NCBI RefSeq assembly: GCF_052115025.1
Contig: NZ_JBFRFW010000014.1
Location: forward strand, 62,001-126,000
DNA: 64,000 nt
From: Bradyrhizobium_A sp052115025
GTDB lineage: Bacteria > Pseudomonadota > Alphaproteobacteria > Rhizobiales > Xanthobacteraceae
Direction: 5' to 3'
Part shown: piece after piece, positions 41,958 through 50,493 of the stretch
Layout of the letters: every line of letters starts with the position of its first letter
Numbering within the stretch: position 1 is the first letter of the stretch
The notes under the pieces: model-generated
What the model saw: the letters and a program-made list of their open reading frames with translations, nothing else
The model's database searches: none
What the model was told of the DNA's origin: nothing
Made by a program: the position numbers and the translations under genes

Positions 41958-42668
41958 TCACGGCTCCTTGGCCCGGGATCGGGCGATGCCGGCTTCAATG
42001 ACAGCACGGTCGGTCTCGCCGACGGAATCGGCGCGGCGGGGAAGAAAGCGTCGGAAGTGCACCCAGCGCTCGCGGCTAACCCGTTCGAGCCGATCGAGCT
42101 CACCAAGCGGATCGAGATGATCGTCAACCCGCAGGTCGAGGTCGGACCATTGCTCCTCGCCATAGATCAGCAGCGCCGCCGATTGTCGGCCGCGCTTGTC
42201 GCCACCTGCTGCCTCTCCGGCGTGCATCGCCCTGATCAATCGGCGTGCCAGTGGCAGCGCTGCTCCGGCGGCGTAGGCCGTCGCCGTTGCGTCGAGCACC
42301 GCGGCGCCAGCGAGCATGTTGCCCGCGACGGAAAAGTCATCCCCGGCAAGATGGCCGCACCAGCCGACACAGGCTGCGCCCGTGTGGATCGCGACGCGGC
42401 CGGACGCGTCCATGACGTGAAGCTGGCGATGGTCGCGGCCGTTGTCGGCACCGGTCAAGCGCGCGACGACGTCAGCCGGCGCGATGCCCTGCCGCAGCAG
42501 GTCGAGGCCATCGACGCCGTAGAACGGGTTGAGCAGTGCCTGGGTAGCGATGGCACCGACGCCGGCGGCGATGAATGGAACGCGGCCGCCGACAGCGAAG
42601 AAACGCGTTGCCACCGCGATGGCGAGCTGTCCGGTGGCATGGTCCCTGGCGATGATCGACCATGTCAT
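41958..42668 (-). CDS. DUF1028-family protein (Ntn-hydrolase-like)
   Basis: A 236-residue protein with the DUF1028 signatures MTWSIIARDHATGQLAIAVATRFFAVGGRVP, GVGAIATQALLNP and WCGHLAGDDFSVAGNMLAG. This family, sometimes fused to peptidoglycan-binding domains, is thought to have an amide hydrolase fold and recurs near peptide transporters and gamma-glutamyltransferases. The catalytic residue is uncertain. It starts 13 bases after the gamma-glutamyltransferase stop, so the two are co-translated. A role in trimming imported peptides is inferred. Confidence 0.88.
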   Translation of the reverse strand: MTWSIIARDHATGQLAIAVATRFFAVGGRVPFIAAGVGAIATQALLNPFYGVDGLDLLRQGIAPADVVARLTGADNGRDHRQLHVMDASGRVAIHTGAACVGWCGHLAGDDFSVAGNMLAGAAVLDATATAYAAGAALPLARRLIRAMHAGEAAGGDKRGRQSAALLIYGEEQWSDLDLRVDDHLDPLGELDRLERVSRERWVHFRRFLPRRADSVGETDRAVIEAGIARSRAKEP

Positions 42669-42681
42669 CGGCGTGCTCCCC

Positions 42682-44487
42682 TCAGCGTCCGGCGGCGTAG
42701 CCCTGCATGCCGCGCGGGTTGGCCGCGGCGCGTCGTCGCGGTCCGACCCGCGATGCCGCCGTCAGGCGCCCCTCGGACCAGTCCGGTCCGACTTCGACGA
42801 TGTGACCGCGGCGCCTCAGCTCCTCGATCGTGGCCTTCGGCACGCGGTTCTCGACGACCATGACGCCCGGGCGCGCGGTGCGTGGCCAGAACGAGATCGG
42901 GAAATGCTCGGAGTGCCAGGCCGGAGCGTCGATCGCCTCCTGCAGGTTGAAGCCGGCATGGACATGGCGCAGAAAGAACTGCGTGATCCACTGGTCCTGC
43001 TGGTCGCCGCCGGGCGAGCCCCAGGCGAGATAGGGCTCGCCGTCCCGCAGCGCCATGGTCGGGCTGAGCGTGGTGCGCGGCCGCCGTCCGGGGGCGAGCG
43101 CGGCCGGATGGCCCTCCTCCAGCCAGAACATCTGGGCGCGGCTGCCGAGGCAGAAACCGATCTCCGGAATGACCGGCGACGACTGCAGCCAGCCACCGGA
43201 CGGTGTCGCCGAGATCATGTTGCCGGCCTGGTCGATGATGTCGAAATGCACGGTGTCGCCGCGCACTTCGCCGAGCCGGCCGACCGTCGGCTCGCCTGCG
43301 CCCATGGCGCCGACAGCGGTGCGCTGCTCTTCGGCGCGGCGCACCTGCACCACTGCCCCCGCGCCTTCGACCGAGCCCGGGCGATAATCGAGCGACGCCG
43401 TCTCCTTGGAAATCAGCTGGCGGCGTGCGTCGTTGTAGGCATCGGAGAGCAGCACGCCGATCGGCACGTCGGTGAAATCAGGATCGCCATAGAACGTGTC
43501 GCGGTCGGCATAGGCGAGTTTCGCGCATTCGATCTGCAGATGGATGAAGTCCGGCCCCGCGGGATCGAGCCCATCGAGTGCAAAGCCCTTGAGCAGCGCC
43601 AGTTGCTGCAGCATCACCGGGCCCTGGCTCCAGACGCCGGCCTTGCACACCGTGTAGCGCCCGTAGTCGTAGGTCAGTGGCGCCTCGATATGGGGCTGCC
43701 AGCGCGCCATGTCGTCGGCGCGTAGCACGCCGCGGTGCGGTGCGCCGCTGACGTCCATGATCTCCTGAGTGCGGCAGAAGTGGTCGATCGCCTCCGCCGC
43801 GAAACCCTGCGACCAGGCTTTGCGGGCGCGTTCGATCTCGGCGTCGCGACCGCCACCGGCACTTTCGGCCTCGCGCAGGATGCGTGCATAGGTGTCGGCC
43901 AGCGTGGCATTGGTGAACAGCGTGCCGGGCTCGGGCACGCGGCCATGCGGCAGGTAAACGGCGGCTGAGGTCGGCCAGTGCTTGCGGAACAGCTCCTCGA
44001 CGGTCGCGATGGTCGCCGACGCCCGCTCGACCAGCGGATAGCCGCTGCGCGCATAGGCGATCGCCGGAGCGAGCACGTCGCGCAACCTCAGCGTGCCGTA
44101 ATCCCGCAACAGCAGCATCCAGGCTTCGAACGTGCCGGGCACGCAGGCGGCCAGCAGGCCGGTGCCCGGCACCATGTCGAGGCCCTCGGCGCGGTAGTGC
44201 GCGATGGTGGCGCCTGCCGGCGCCGGCCCCTGTCCGCAGATCACCTCCGTGCGTCCACGCCGCACGTCGTGGACGATGATGGGCACGTCGCCGCCCGGAC
44301 CGTTGAGATGCGGCTCCACGACCTGCAGCGTGAAAGCGGTGGCAACGCCGGCATCGAAGGCATTACCGCCCTTCTCGAGCGTCGCCATGCCGACCGCAGT
44401 GGCGATCCAGTGGGTCGAGGTCACGACACCGAAAGTGCCCTCGATCTCGGGGCGGGTGGTGAACGGGTTCGGATTGATGTTGCTCAT
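42682..44487 (-). CDS. Gamma-glutamyltransferase family protein
   Basis: A 601-residue Ntn hydrolase that would self-cleave at the threonine in GDTVHFDIIDQAGNMIS to give two subunits. The N-terminal part contains GGNAFDAGVATAFTLQVVEPHLNGPGGD and the C-terminal part PRTTLSPTMALRDGEPYLAWGSPGGDQQDQW. ATG 44487 is used because upstream codons look non-coding. No signal peptide is visible, unlike the periplasmic E. coli enzyme. Substrate may be glutathione, gamma-glutamyl amides or an acylase substrate. It heads the operon with DUF1028 and the peptide importer. Confidence 0.88.
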   Translation of the reverse strand: MSNINPNPFTTRPEIEGTFGVVTSTHWIATAVGMATLEKGGNAFDAGVATAFTLQVVEPHLNGPGGDVPIIVHDVRRGRTEVICGQGPAPAGATIAHYRAEGLDMVPGTGLLAACVPGTFEAWMLLLRDYGTLRLRDVLAPAIAYARSGYPLVERASATIATVEELFRKHWPTSAAVYLPHGRVPEPGTLFTNATLADTYARILREAESAGGGRDAEIERARKAWSQGFAAEAIDHFCRTQEIMDVSGAPHRGVLRADDMARWQPHIEAPLTYDYGRYTVCKAGVWSQGPVMLQQLALLKGFALDGLDPAGPDFIHLQIECAKLAYADRDTFYGDPDFTDVPIGVLLSDAYNDARRQLISKETASLDYRPGSVEGAGAVVQVRRAEEQRTAVGAMGAGEPTVGRLGEVRGDTVHFDIIDQAGNMISATPSGGWLQSSPVIPEIGFCLGSRAQMFWLEEGHPAALAPGRRPRTTLSPTMALRDGEPYLAWGSPGGDQQDQWITQFFLRHVHAGFNLQEAIDAPAWHSEHFPISFWPRTARPGVMVVENRVPKATIEELRRRGHIVEVGPDWSEGRLTAASRVGPRRRAAANPRGMQGYAAGR

Positions 44488-44592
44488 GGTATTTCGTATG
44501 CAAGCCGCTGAAGCCCGCACTTGACCACAAGCCGGTGGCGCTGCCAATGCGCCGCTGCCCGGTTGGCCGGATAAAATCCCGTTGATGAAGGA

Positions 44593-45153
44593 TCAGGCGA
44601 GCTTCAGGCGTGCATCGCGCCGGCGCAGCCAGTGGATCGCCGGGATGGTCAGCAGCACCATCAGCGCCTTCCCGATGACCTGCCCGGCGAGGAAGTCGAG
44701 GCTGTGGAACGCGAGCCACAGGAACAGCACGGAATCCGCGACCAGGCCGACCGCGCTGCTCGCCAGCACCGCCAGCACCAGGCCGCGGCGTTGCAGCGGT
44801 GTGTAGACGGCGAAATCGGCGAGCTCGGACAGCGCGAAGGCAACCGTTGAGGCCAGCACCAGCGCCGGTGGTGCCAGCGCGGCCGATACCGCGGCGCCGA
44901 TCACGATGGCGCTGAGGCCCCAGCCGACACCGAGGCGCCGCTGCACCAGGTCGCGCAGCACCAGCGCAAGACCGACCATCAGCACGCCACTTGGCGCCAT
45001 GATACCTCCAGGGGCGACCGGGATGAGACAGGGTTCGCCGGGTGGACATACCGTGCCGACATGCTGGATCAGCCAGTTGGCCGTGGGGATGCAGGCGATA
45101 TAGGCAAGCAGGAAGATCGCGCCTTCCACACGCTGCCGCTGGTCAGGGGTCAT
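44593..45153 (-). CDS. VUT-family queuosine-precursor transporter (YhhQ-like)
   Basis: A 186-residue inner-membrane protein with about five hydrophobic segments (IFLLAYIACIPTANWLI, SGVLMVGLALVLRDLVQRRLG, VLASTVAFALSELADFAVYTPLQRRGL). The RDLVQRRLG and SELADFAVY segments are characteristic of the VUT/YhhQ family, which imports queuine-pathway precursors. ATG 45153 overlaps the queC stop by one base (TGATG), so they are coupled, which strongly supports the queuosine link. Confidence 0.82.
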   Translation of the reverse strand: MTPDQRQRVEGAIFLLAYIACIPTANWLIQHVGTVCPPGEPCLIPVAPGGIMAPSGVLMVGLALVLRDLVQRRLGVGWGLSAIVIGAAVSAALAPPALVLASTVAFALSELADFAVYTPLQRRGLVLAVLASSAVGLVADSVLFLWLAFHSLDFLAGQVIGKALMVLLTIPAIHWLRRRDARLKLA

Positions 45154-45884
45154 CAGTCGGTTTCCTCGGCCTGCGACCGGGTATTGACATAACCGGCCCA
45201 GCCCTTCGCGCGGAGCTGGCAGGCGGGACATTCGCCGCAGCCATAGCCCCAGTCATGGTGCGCGCCCCGCTCGCCGAGATAGCAGGTGTGGGAGCTGTCG
45301 CGGATCAGCTCGACCAGGTCGTCGCCGCCGAGCTCATGGGCGAGCCCCCACGTCTGCGCCTTGTCCAGCCACATCAGCGGGGTGTGCAGCTCGACCTGGC
45401 GGCCCATACCGAGATCCAGGGCCTTGTTGAGGGCCTTGATGGTGTCGTCGCGGCAGTCGGGGTAGCCGGAGTAGTCGGTTTCGCACATGCCGCCGACGAT
45501 GTGGCGGATGCCGCGGCGGTAGGCCAGCGCCGCCGCAAAGGTCAGGAAGATCAGGTTGCGGCCGGGCACGAAGGTGTTCGGCAGGCCGTCGGCCCCCATC
45601 TCGATCGCCATGTCGCGGGTCAGCGCGGTTTCCGAGACGGCGGCGAGCGTCGGGATGTCGAGGGTGTGGGTGTCGCCGAGCCGCTCGTTCCACTCCGGAC
45701 GCAGGGTTCGCAGGCCGGCGCTCAGGGCATCACGACAGTCGAGCTCCACCAGATGCCGCTGGCCGTAGGAAAAGCCGACGGTCTCGACGCGGGCAAAGCG
45801 CGCCAGTGCCCAGGCGAGGCAGGTCGCGGAATCCTGACCGCCGGAAAACAGCACCAGTGCGGCATCGTGAACGGGGATCGTCAT
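45153..45884 (-). CDS. queC: 7-cyano-7-deazaguanine synthase
   Basis: A 243-residue enzyme turning carboxy-deazaguanine into preQ0 with ATP and ammonia. The PP-loop is LFSGGQDSATCL near the N-terminus; the C-terminal zinc site reads CYLGER...YGCGECPACQLRAKGW with four cysteines. FVPGRNLIFLTFAAALAYRRG and GGMCETDYSGYPDCRDD are family marks. ATG 45884 gives normal length. A GGTGC hairpin lies just upstream. The VUT transporter gene follows in the same operon. Confidence 0.95.
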   Translation of the reverse strand: MTIPVHDAALVLFSGGQDSATCLAWALARFARVETVGFSYGQRHLVELDCRDALSAGLRTLRPEWNERLGDTHTLDIPTLAAVSETALTRDMAIEMGADGLPNTFVPGRNLIFLTFAAALAYRRGIRHIVGGMCETDYSGYPDCRDDTIKALNKALDLGMGRQVELHTPLMWLDKAQTWGLAHELGGDDLVELIRDSSHTCYLGERGAHHDWGYGCGECPACQLRAKGWAGYVNTRSQAEETD

Positions 45885-45887
45885 GGT

Positions 45888-45902
45888 GGTGCCAATAGCA
45901 CC
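45888..45902 (-). promoter_or_regulatory. Hairpin immediately before the queC start codon
   Basis: GGTGC (45888-45892) pairs with GCACC (45898-45902) across a 5-base loop, ending 3 bases before the queC ATG. The SD-like GAGG on the minus strand is partly inside the stem. It could limit or position ribosome entry. It does not have the layout of known preQ1 riboswitches. Confidence 0.35.
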
Positions 45903-46039
45903 TCGAGCCCGCCCCACCAAGGATGGGATCGTCAGGTCCCCGGCCTGGCCACCGGCCAGCGGTGGGCAACCCTCGGCCCGAGGTGGTTGCGCCCACCGGA
46001 TTGCGGCATAAGGAGATCCGGTCCTTCCGCGAGGTATCC

Positions 46040-46861
46040 ATGTCCCCGTCCCGCGATATCAACCGCCTTATCGAGATCATGGCTCAGCTGCGCACGCCCG
46101 TGACGGGCTGCCCCTGGGACCTGGAGCAGAATTTCGCGACGATTGCGCCCTATACCATCGAGGAAGCCTATGAGGTCGCCGACGCCATTACGCGTCAAGA
46201 TCTGGAAGACCTCAAGGACGAGCTTGGTGACCTGCTGCTGCAGGTCGTGTTCCACGCCCGGATGGCCGAGGAACAGAACGCTTTCGCCTTCGGCGACGTG
46301 GTCGAGGCCATCACCCGCAAGATGATCCGGCGCCATCCCCACGTGTTCGGCGAGCGCGCCGGCAAGCTCAGCCCGGCCGACGTCAAGGAAGCATGGGGCC
46401 GCATCAAGGCCGAGGAGAAGGCCGAGCGGGCGGCCCGTCACCCCCACGAGCCAGCCCCCTCCTCGTTGCTCGCCAGCGTCAAGGCCGGGCAGCCGACGCT
46501 GGCCCGTGCGCTCGAATTGCAGCGCAAGGCCTCCACCGTCGGCTTCGACTGGAACGATGCCCGCGCGGTGCTGGCCAAGATCCGCGAGGAGACCGATGAG
46601 ATCGAGGAGGCGCTCGACGCCGGCCAGAGCGACGAGGTCGCCGCCGAAGTCGGCGATCTGATGTTCGTGCTGGTCAACCTCGCGCGCCATGTCGGCGCCG
46701 ATCCTGACAGCGCCCTGCGTGGCGCCAACACCAAGTTCGAGCGGCGCTTCGCCTATATCGAGCAGGCGCTCGCCGCACGCGGCGTTGCGGCTGCCGACGC
46801 GTCGCTCGACGAGATGGACGCGCTGTGGAACGAGGCCAAACGACAAGAGGCGGCGGAATAA
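46040..46861 (+). CDS. mazG: Nucleoside triphosphate pyrophosphohydrolase
   Basis: A 273-residue tandem-domain MazG. Each half carries the ExxE12-28ExxD motif: TIEEAYEVADAI...LKDELGDLLLQVVFH in the first and EETDEIEEAL...EVGDLMFVLVNLARH in the second. It hydrolyses (d)NTPs to monophosphates and pyrophosphate and removes damaged nucleotides or lowers ppGpp. RPVTGCPWDLEQ is the family start. ATG 46040 follows GAGG. Divergent from queC, convergent with the aldehyde dehydrogenase. Confidence 0.93.
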   Translation: MSPSRDINRLIEIMAQLRTPVTGCPWDLEQNFATIAPYTIEEAYEVADAITRQDLEDLKDELGDLLLQVVFHARMAEEQNAFAFGDVVEAITRKMIRRHPHVFGERAGKLSPADVKEAWGRIKAEEKAERAARHPHEPAPSSLLASVKAGQPTLARALELQRKASTVGFDWNDARAVLAKIREETDEIEEALDAGQSDEVAAEVGDLMFVLVNLARHVGADPDSALRGANTKFERRFAYIEQALAARGVAAADASLDEMDALWNEAKRQEAAE

Positions 46862-46903
46862 TCCGCCGCCTCTCGATTGCTTCCGGACGTCGTCGCGGCT
46901 GCG

Positions 46904-48340
46904 TCAGACGCCGGTCTGGGTGATGAATTTGGTGTTGAGATAGCCTTCCATCGCCTCGGTGCCGCCTTCCGAGCCGTAGCCGGAATCCTTGACGCCGCCG
47001 AACGGAACCTCCGGCAGGGCGAGGCCGAAGCTGTTGATCGACACCATGCCGCTTTCGATCGCGGCGCCGATCGCGGTCGCGGTCTTGGTCGAGCTGGTGA
47101 AGGCGTAGGATGCCAGGCCGAACGGCAGGCGGTTGGCCTCGCCCGCGACCTCGTCGAAGGTCGAGAACGGTGAGATCAGCGCCAGCGGCCCGAACGGCTC
47201 CTCGTTCATCGCCCGCGCGTCGGTCGGCACGTCGGTGACGACGGTCGGCTCGAAGAAGTAACCCTTGTTGCCGATGCGATGGCCGCCGGCCGCGATCTTG
47301 GCGCCCTTGCCGGCCGCATCCTGCACCATCTCCTCGATGGCGGTGACGCGGCGCGGATTGGCGAGCGCGCCCATGCGGCTGTCCTTGTCGAGGCCGTTGC
47401 CGACCTTGATGCTCTTGGCGCCGGCGACGAACTTCTCGATGAAGTTGTTGTAGACGCCCTTTTGCACCAGGAAACGGGTCGGCGAGATGCAGACCTGGCC
47501 CGCGTTGCGGTATTTCGCGGCGCTCAGGATCTTGGCCGCGGCATCGACGTCGGCGTCATCGAACACGATCGCCGGCGCGTGGCCGCCGAGCTCCATGGTG
47601 ACGCGCTTCATGTGCAGGCCGGCGAGCGCGGCGAGCTGCTTGCCGACATTGGTCGAGCCGGTGAAGGAGATCTTGCGGATCACCGGATGCGGGATCAGGT
47701 ACTGCGAGATTTCCGACGGAATGCCGTACACGAGATTGACCACGCCGGCCGGAACGCCGGCGTCGACGAAGGCGCGGATCAGTTCGGCCGGCGAAGCCGG
47801 GGTTTCTTCCGGCGCCTTGACGATGATCGAGCAGCCGGCAGCCAGCGCCGCCGACAGCTTGCGCACCACCTGGTTGATCGGGAAATTCCAAGGCGTGAAC
47901 GCTGCGACCGGACCGACCGGCTCCCGCACGGCGAGCTGGTAGACGCCGGGCGCCCGGGCCGGGATGACGCGGCCATAGGTGCGGCGCCCTTCCTCGGCGA
48001 ACCATTCGATGATGTCGGCGGCGGACAGTGTCTCGGCCTTGGCTTCGGCGAGGGTCTTGCCCTGCTCCCGCACCATCAGCACAGCGATGGTGTCGGCGCG
48101 CTCGCGCATCAGGCCGGCGGCCTTGTGCATGATCTTGGCGCGGTCAAACGACGAAACGGCGCGCCACTGCTTGAAGCCGCGATCGGCGGCAGCCAGCGCC
48201 TCGTCGAGATCGGTCTTGTCGGCGTGCGCCACAGTGCCAATGGTTTCTTCAGTCGCGGGATCGAGCACGGCAATGGTGTTGCCCGAAGAGCTGCCACGCC
48301 ATTTACCGTCGATATGCAGCAGAACATTGGGATAGGTCAC
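46904..48340 (-). CDS. gabD: NAD(P)-dependent succinate-semialdehyde dehydrogenase family enzyme
   Basis: A 478-residue aldehyde dehydrogenase. The catalytic cysteine is in RNAGQVCISPTRF and the general-base glutamate in VTMELGGHAPAIVF. The coenzyme site FTGSTNVGKQLA and the NFPINQVVRK turn are present. Closest pattern is succinate-semialdehyde dehydrogenase, the last step of GABA breakdown, though other semialdehydes are possible. No gabT lies near. The ATG has an AGGAGA-type site upstream. Confidence 0.85.
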   Translation of the reverse strand: MTYPNVLLHIDGKWRGSSSGNTIAVLDPATEETIGTVAHADKTDLDEALAAADRGFKQWRAVSSFDRAKIMHKAAGLMRERADTIAVLMVREQGKTLAEAKAETLSAADIIEWFAEEGRRTYGRVIPARAPGVYQLAVREPVGPVAAFTPWNFPINQVVRKLSAALAAGCSIIVKAPEETPASPAELIRAFVDAGVPAGVVNLVYGIPSEISQYLIPHPVIRKISFTGSTNVGKQLAALAGLHMKRVTMELGGHAPAIVFDDADVDAAAKILSAAKYRNAGQVCISPTRFLVQKGVYNNFIEKFVAGAKSIKVGNGLDKDSRMGALANPRRVTAIEEMVQDAAGKGAKIAAGGHRIGNKGYFFEPTVVTDVPTDARAMNEEPFGPLALISPFSTFDEVAGEANRLPFGLASYAFTSSTKTATAIGAAIESGMVSINSFGLALPEVPFGGVKDSGYGSEGGTEAMEGYLNTKFITQTGV

Positions 48341-48486
48341 GGCGCTCTCCTTGGGGTTTGGTGCCGCGCATCAGATAGCCCACGGTGAACCGCGGTCAAG
48401 CCTCCGGGCGGCGAAAATTGCTTCCGCCTGACATGCCCGTGGGGCATGTGGACGCTGTCCAGCCGCGATGCGCCGCCGGGCAGATG

Positions 48487-49863
48487 TCAGTCGGTTCGCA
48501 CTGCCGCGCCGAACCGCCGGATCACGGTGTCGCGGCGGGTTTCGTCCACCCGCACCGTCATGTCGTAGCGGCCGTCATGGAGCTGCTTGTCCAGCACTTC
48601 GGCATTGCGATGCAGCCAGCTCACGCCAGCGCCGTCGGCAGCATCAATCGAGAGTTCGAGCGTGGTCCGCGTGGCGGCCAGCCGGTCCTCGATCGCTCCC
48701 AGCAGCGTGTCGATTCCCTCGCCCGTGACCGCGGACACCATCAGGCACGGCCGTGAGGCCGGCCTGCGGGCCGCGACATTGGCGAGATTGGCGCGCTCCT
48801 CGTCGCTGAAGCGATCAATCTTGTTCCAGACCTCGATGATGCGCTCGCCGCTGTCCGGATCGATGCCGAGCTGCTCCAGGATGGCGTCGACGTCGCGCTG
48901 CTGGGCCTCGGCATCCTCATGGGAAATGTCGCGGACATGCAGGATGACATCGGCTTCCACGACTTCCTCGAGGGTGGCGCGGAAGGCGGCAACCAGCATG
49001 GTGGGCAGGTCGGAGATGAAGCCAACCGTGTCCGACAGCATCGCCTTGCCGCCATGGGGCAGATGCAGCGCACGCAGCGTCGGATCGAGGGTCGCGAACA
49101 GCATGTCCGCGGCCTGCACGTCGGCGCGCGTCAGGCGGTTGAACAGCGTCGACTTGCCGGCGTTGGTGTAGCCGACCAGGGCTACCACGCGGTACGGCAC
49201 GCGCCGCCGCCCGGCGCGGTGCAGGCGACGGGTCGCCTGCACCTTCTTCAGTTCGGTTTCTAGGCGCGTGATGCGCTCGCCGATCATGCGGCGGTCGGCT
49301 TCGATCTGGGTTTCGCCGGGGCCACCCAGGAAGCCGAAGCCGCCGCGCTGGCGTTCGAGGTGGGTCCAAGAGCGCACCAGGCGGCTGCGCTGGTAGTTGA
49401 GATGGGCGAGCTCGACCTGCAGCGCGCCTTCCTTGGTCTTGGCGCGGCGGCCGAAGATCTCGAGGATCAGGCCGGTGCGGTCCAGCACCTTGGCATTCCA
49501 TTCCTTCTCGAGATTGCGCTGCTGGATCGGCGACAGCGCGCAATCCATCACAACGAGGTCGGCGTGATGCGCCCGGACCAGGCCGACAATCTCCTCGACC
49601 TTGCCCTTGCCGAGATAGGTGGCGGGGCGAATCTGACCGATCGGGGCGATAATCGCCTCGACGACCGCCAGGTCGATGGCGCGCGCCAGCCCAGCCGCCT
49701 CGTCGAGGCGAGCCTCGACATGACGGCTGTGGCGATCGGTCTGGGCGTCGGGGTCACCCGGCCGCGTCCTCAGATACGGGCCGACGACGATGACCCGTCC
49801 AGTGGGGTGGCTGGTGCCCGAAGTCGGGCGATCCGTGATGGCGTCGATGCGTCGTGGTTCCAA
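48487..49863 (-). CDS. hflX: Ribosome-associated GTPase HflX
   Basis: A 458-residue GTPase that splits stalled 70S ribosomes. The N-terminal HflX domain ends in the glycine-rich GGFGFLGGPGETQIEADRR; the G domain has G1 GYTNAGKSTLFN, G3 DTVGFI, and G4 NKID. Its start is 11 bases after the hfq stop, the usual hfq-hflX pair. The N-terminal 40 residues are variable. C-terminal residues beyond the G domain are a short helical tail. Confidence 0.95.
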   Translation of the reverse strand: MEPRRIDAITDRPTSGTSHPTGRVIVVGPYLRTRPGDPDAQTDRHSRHVEARLDEAAGLARAIDLAVVEAIIAPIGQIRPATYLGKGKVEEIVGLVRAHHADLVVMDCALSPIQQRNLEKEWNAKVLDRTGLILEIFGRRAKTKEGALQVELAHLNYQRSRLVRSWTHLERQRGGFGFLGGPGETQIEADRRMIGERITRLETELKKVQATRRLHRAGRRRVPYRVVALVGYTNAGKSTLFNRLTRADVQAADMLFATLDPTLRALHLPHGGKAMLSDTVGFISDLPTMLVAAFRATLEEVVEADVILHVRDISHEDAEAQQRDVDAILEQLGIDPDSGERIIEVWNKIDRFSDEERANLANVAARRPASRPCLMVSAVTGEGIDTLLGAIEDRLAATRTTLELSIDAADGAGVSWLHRNAEVLDKQLHDGRYDMTVRVDETRRDTVIRRFGAAVRTD

Positions 49864-49874
49864 TCAGAACGATC

Positions 49875-50123
49875 TCACGCTGGGGTGTCCTCGCCACCTT
49901 CGAACAGCTGGATCGGCGCTCCCGGCATGATGGTCGAGATCGCGTGCTTGTAGACAAGCTGCGAGTGGCCATCGCGCCGCAGCAGCAGGCAGAAATTGTC
50001 GAACCAGGTGACGATTCCCTGCAGCTTGACGCCATTGACCAGGAAGATGGTCAGCGGTGTTTTGGTCTTGCGGACGTGATTGAGAAAAGTGTCTTGAAGG
50101 TTTTGTGCGCGGTCTGCCGCCAT
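49875..50123 (-). CDS. hfq: RNA-binding chaperone Hfq
   Basis: An 82-residue Sm-like protein. The Sm1 region is QDTFLNHVRKTKTPLTIFLVNGVKLQGIVTWFDNFCLLL and Sm2 is QLVYKHAISTIMPG, with the YKH motif that binds U-rich RNA. It pairs small RNAs with mRNAs as a hexamer. hflX follows 11 bases later. Upstream (50124-50493) is a 370-base gap with no gene, holding the hfq promoter region and an AT-rich stretch. Confidence 0.97.
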   Translation of the reverse strand: MAADRAQNLQDTFLNHVRKTKTPLTIFLVNGVKLQGIVTWFDNFCLLLRRDGHSQLVYKHAISTIMPGAPIQLFEGGEDTPA

Positions 50124-50493
50124 TTTCTTGTCTCGCAGGCTTTTGTTTGGTTTTTGTTTACCGGTTTTGCTTGTTGGACCGGCCGCGGCTGTCCCCCTCT
50201 GGAGCTCACGACCCGTCGGCTGCTCCCTGAGATCCCCCTCCGGAAACAGCCTGCCTGATTAGAGAACACGCGCCCTGCTTAAGCAAGTCCAGTTCGCGCA
50301 AGAGTTGTGCCGAAGCAGCCACATTGTCGAAGAAAACTGCGAAAAACCCTCGAAATATGTCGCGGCAGTTGCGGGCGGTTTGATCTGGGCACGTCAGCGT
50401 GTGGCACGACGTCTGTGATCACAGCGATGAATCTTGTCGCTTGAGATATTCAGCAACAAATGGATTCGCCGTCGGCAGAAAGCTTCGCGATCT

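Noticed and set aside
45885..46039. preQ1 riboswitch in front of queC
   Set aside because: The upstream region lacks the C-rich and A-rich consensus and the pseudoknot layout; only a simple hairpin is seen.
50124..50493. Small gene between ntrX and hfq
   Set aside because: No convincing start with a binding site; probably the hfq promoter region.
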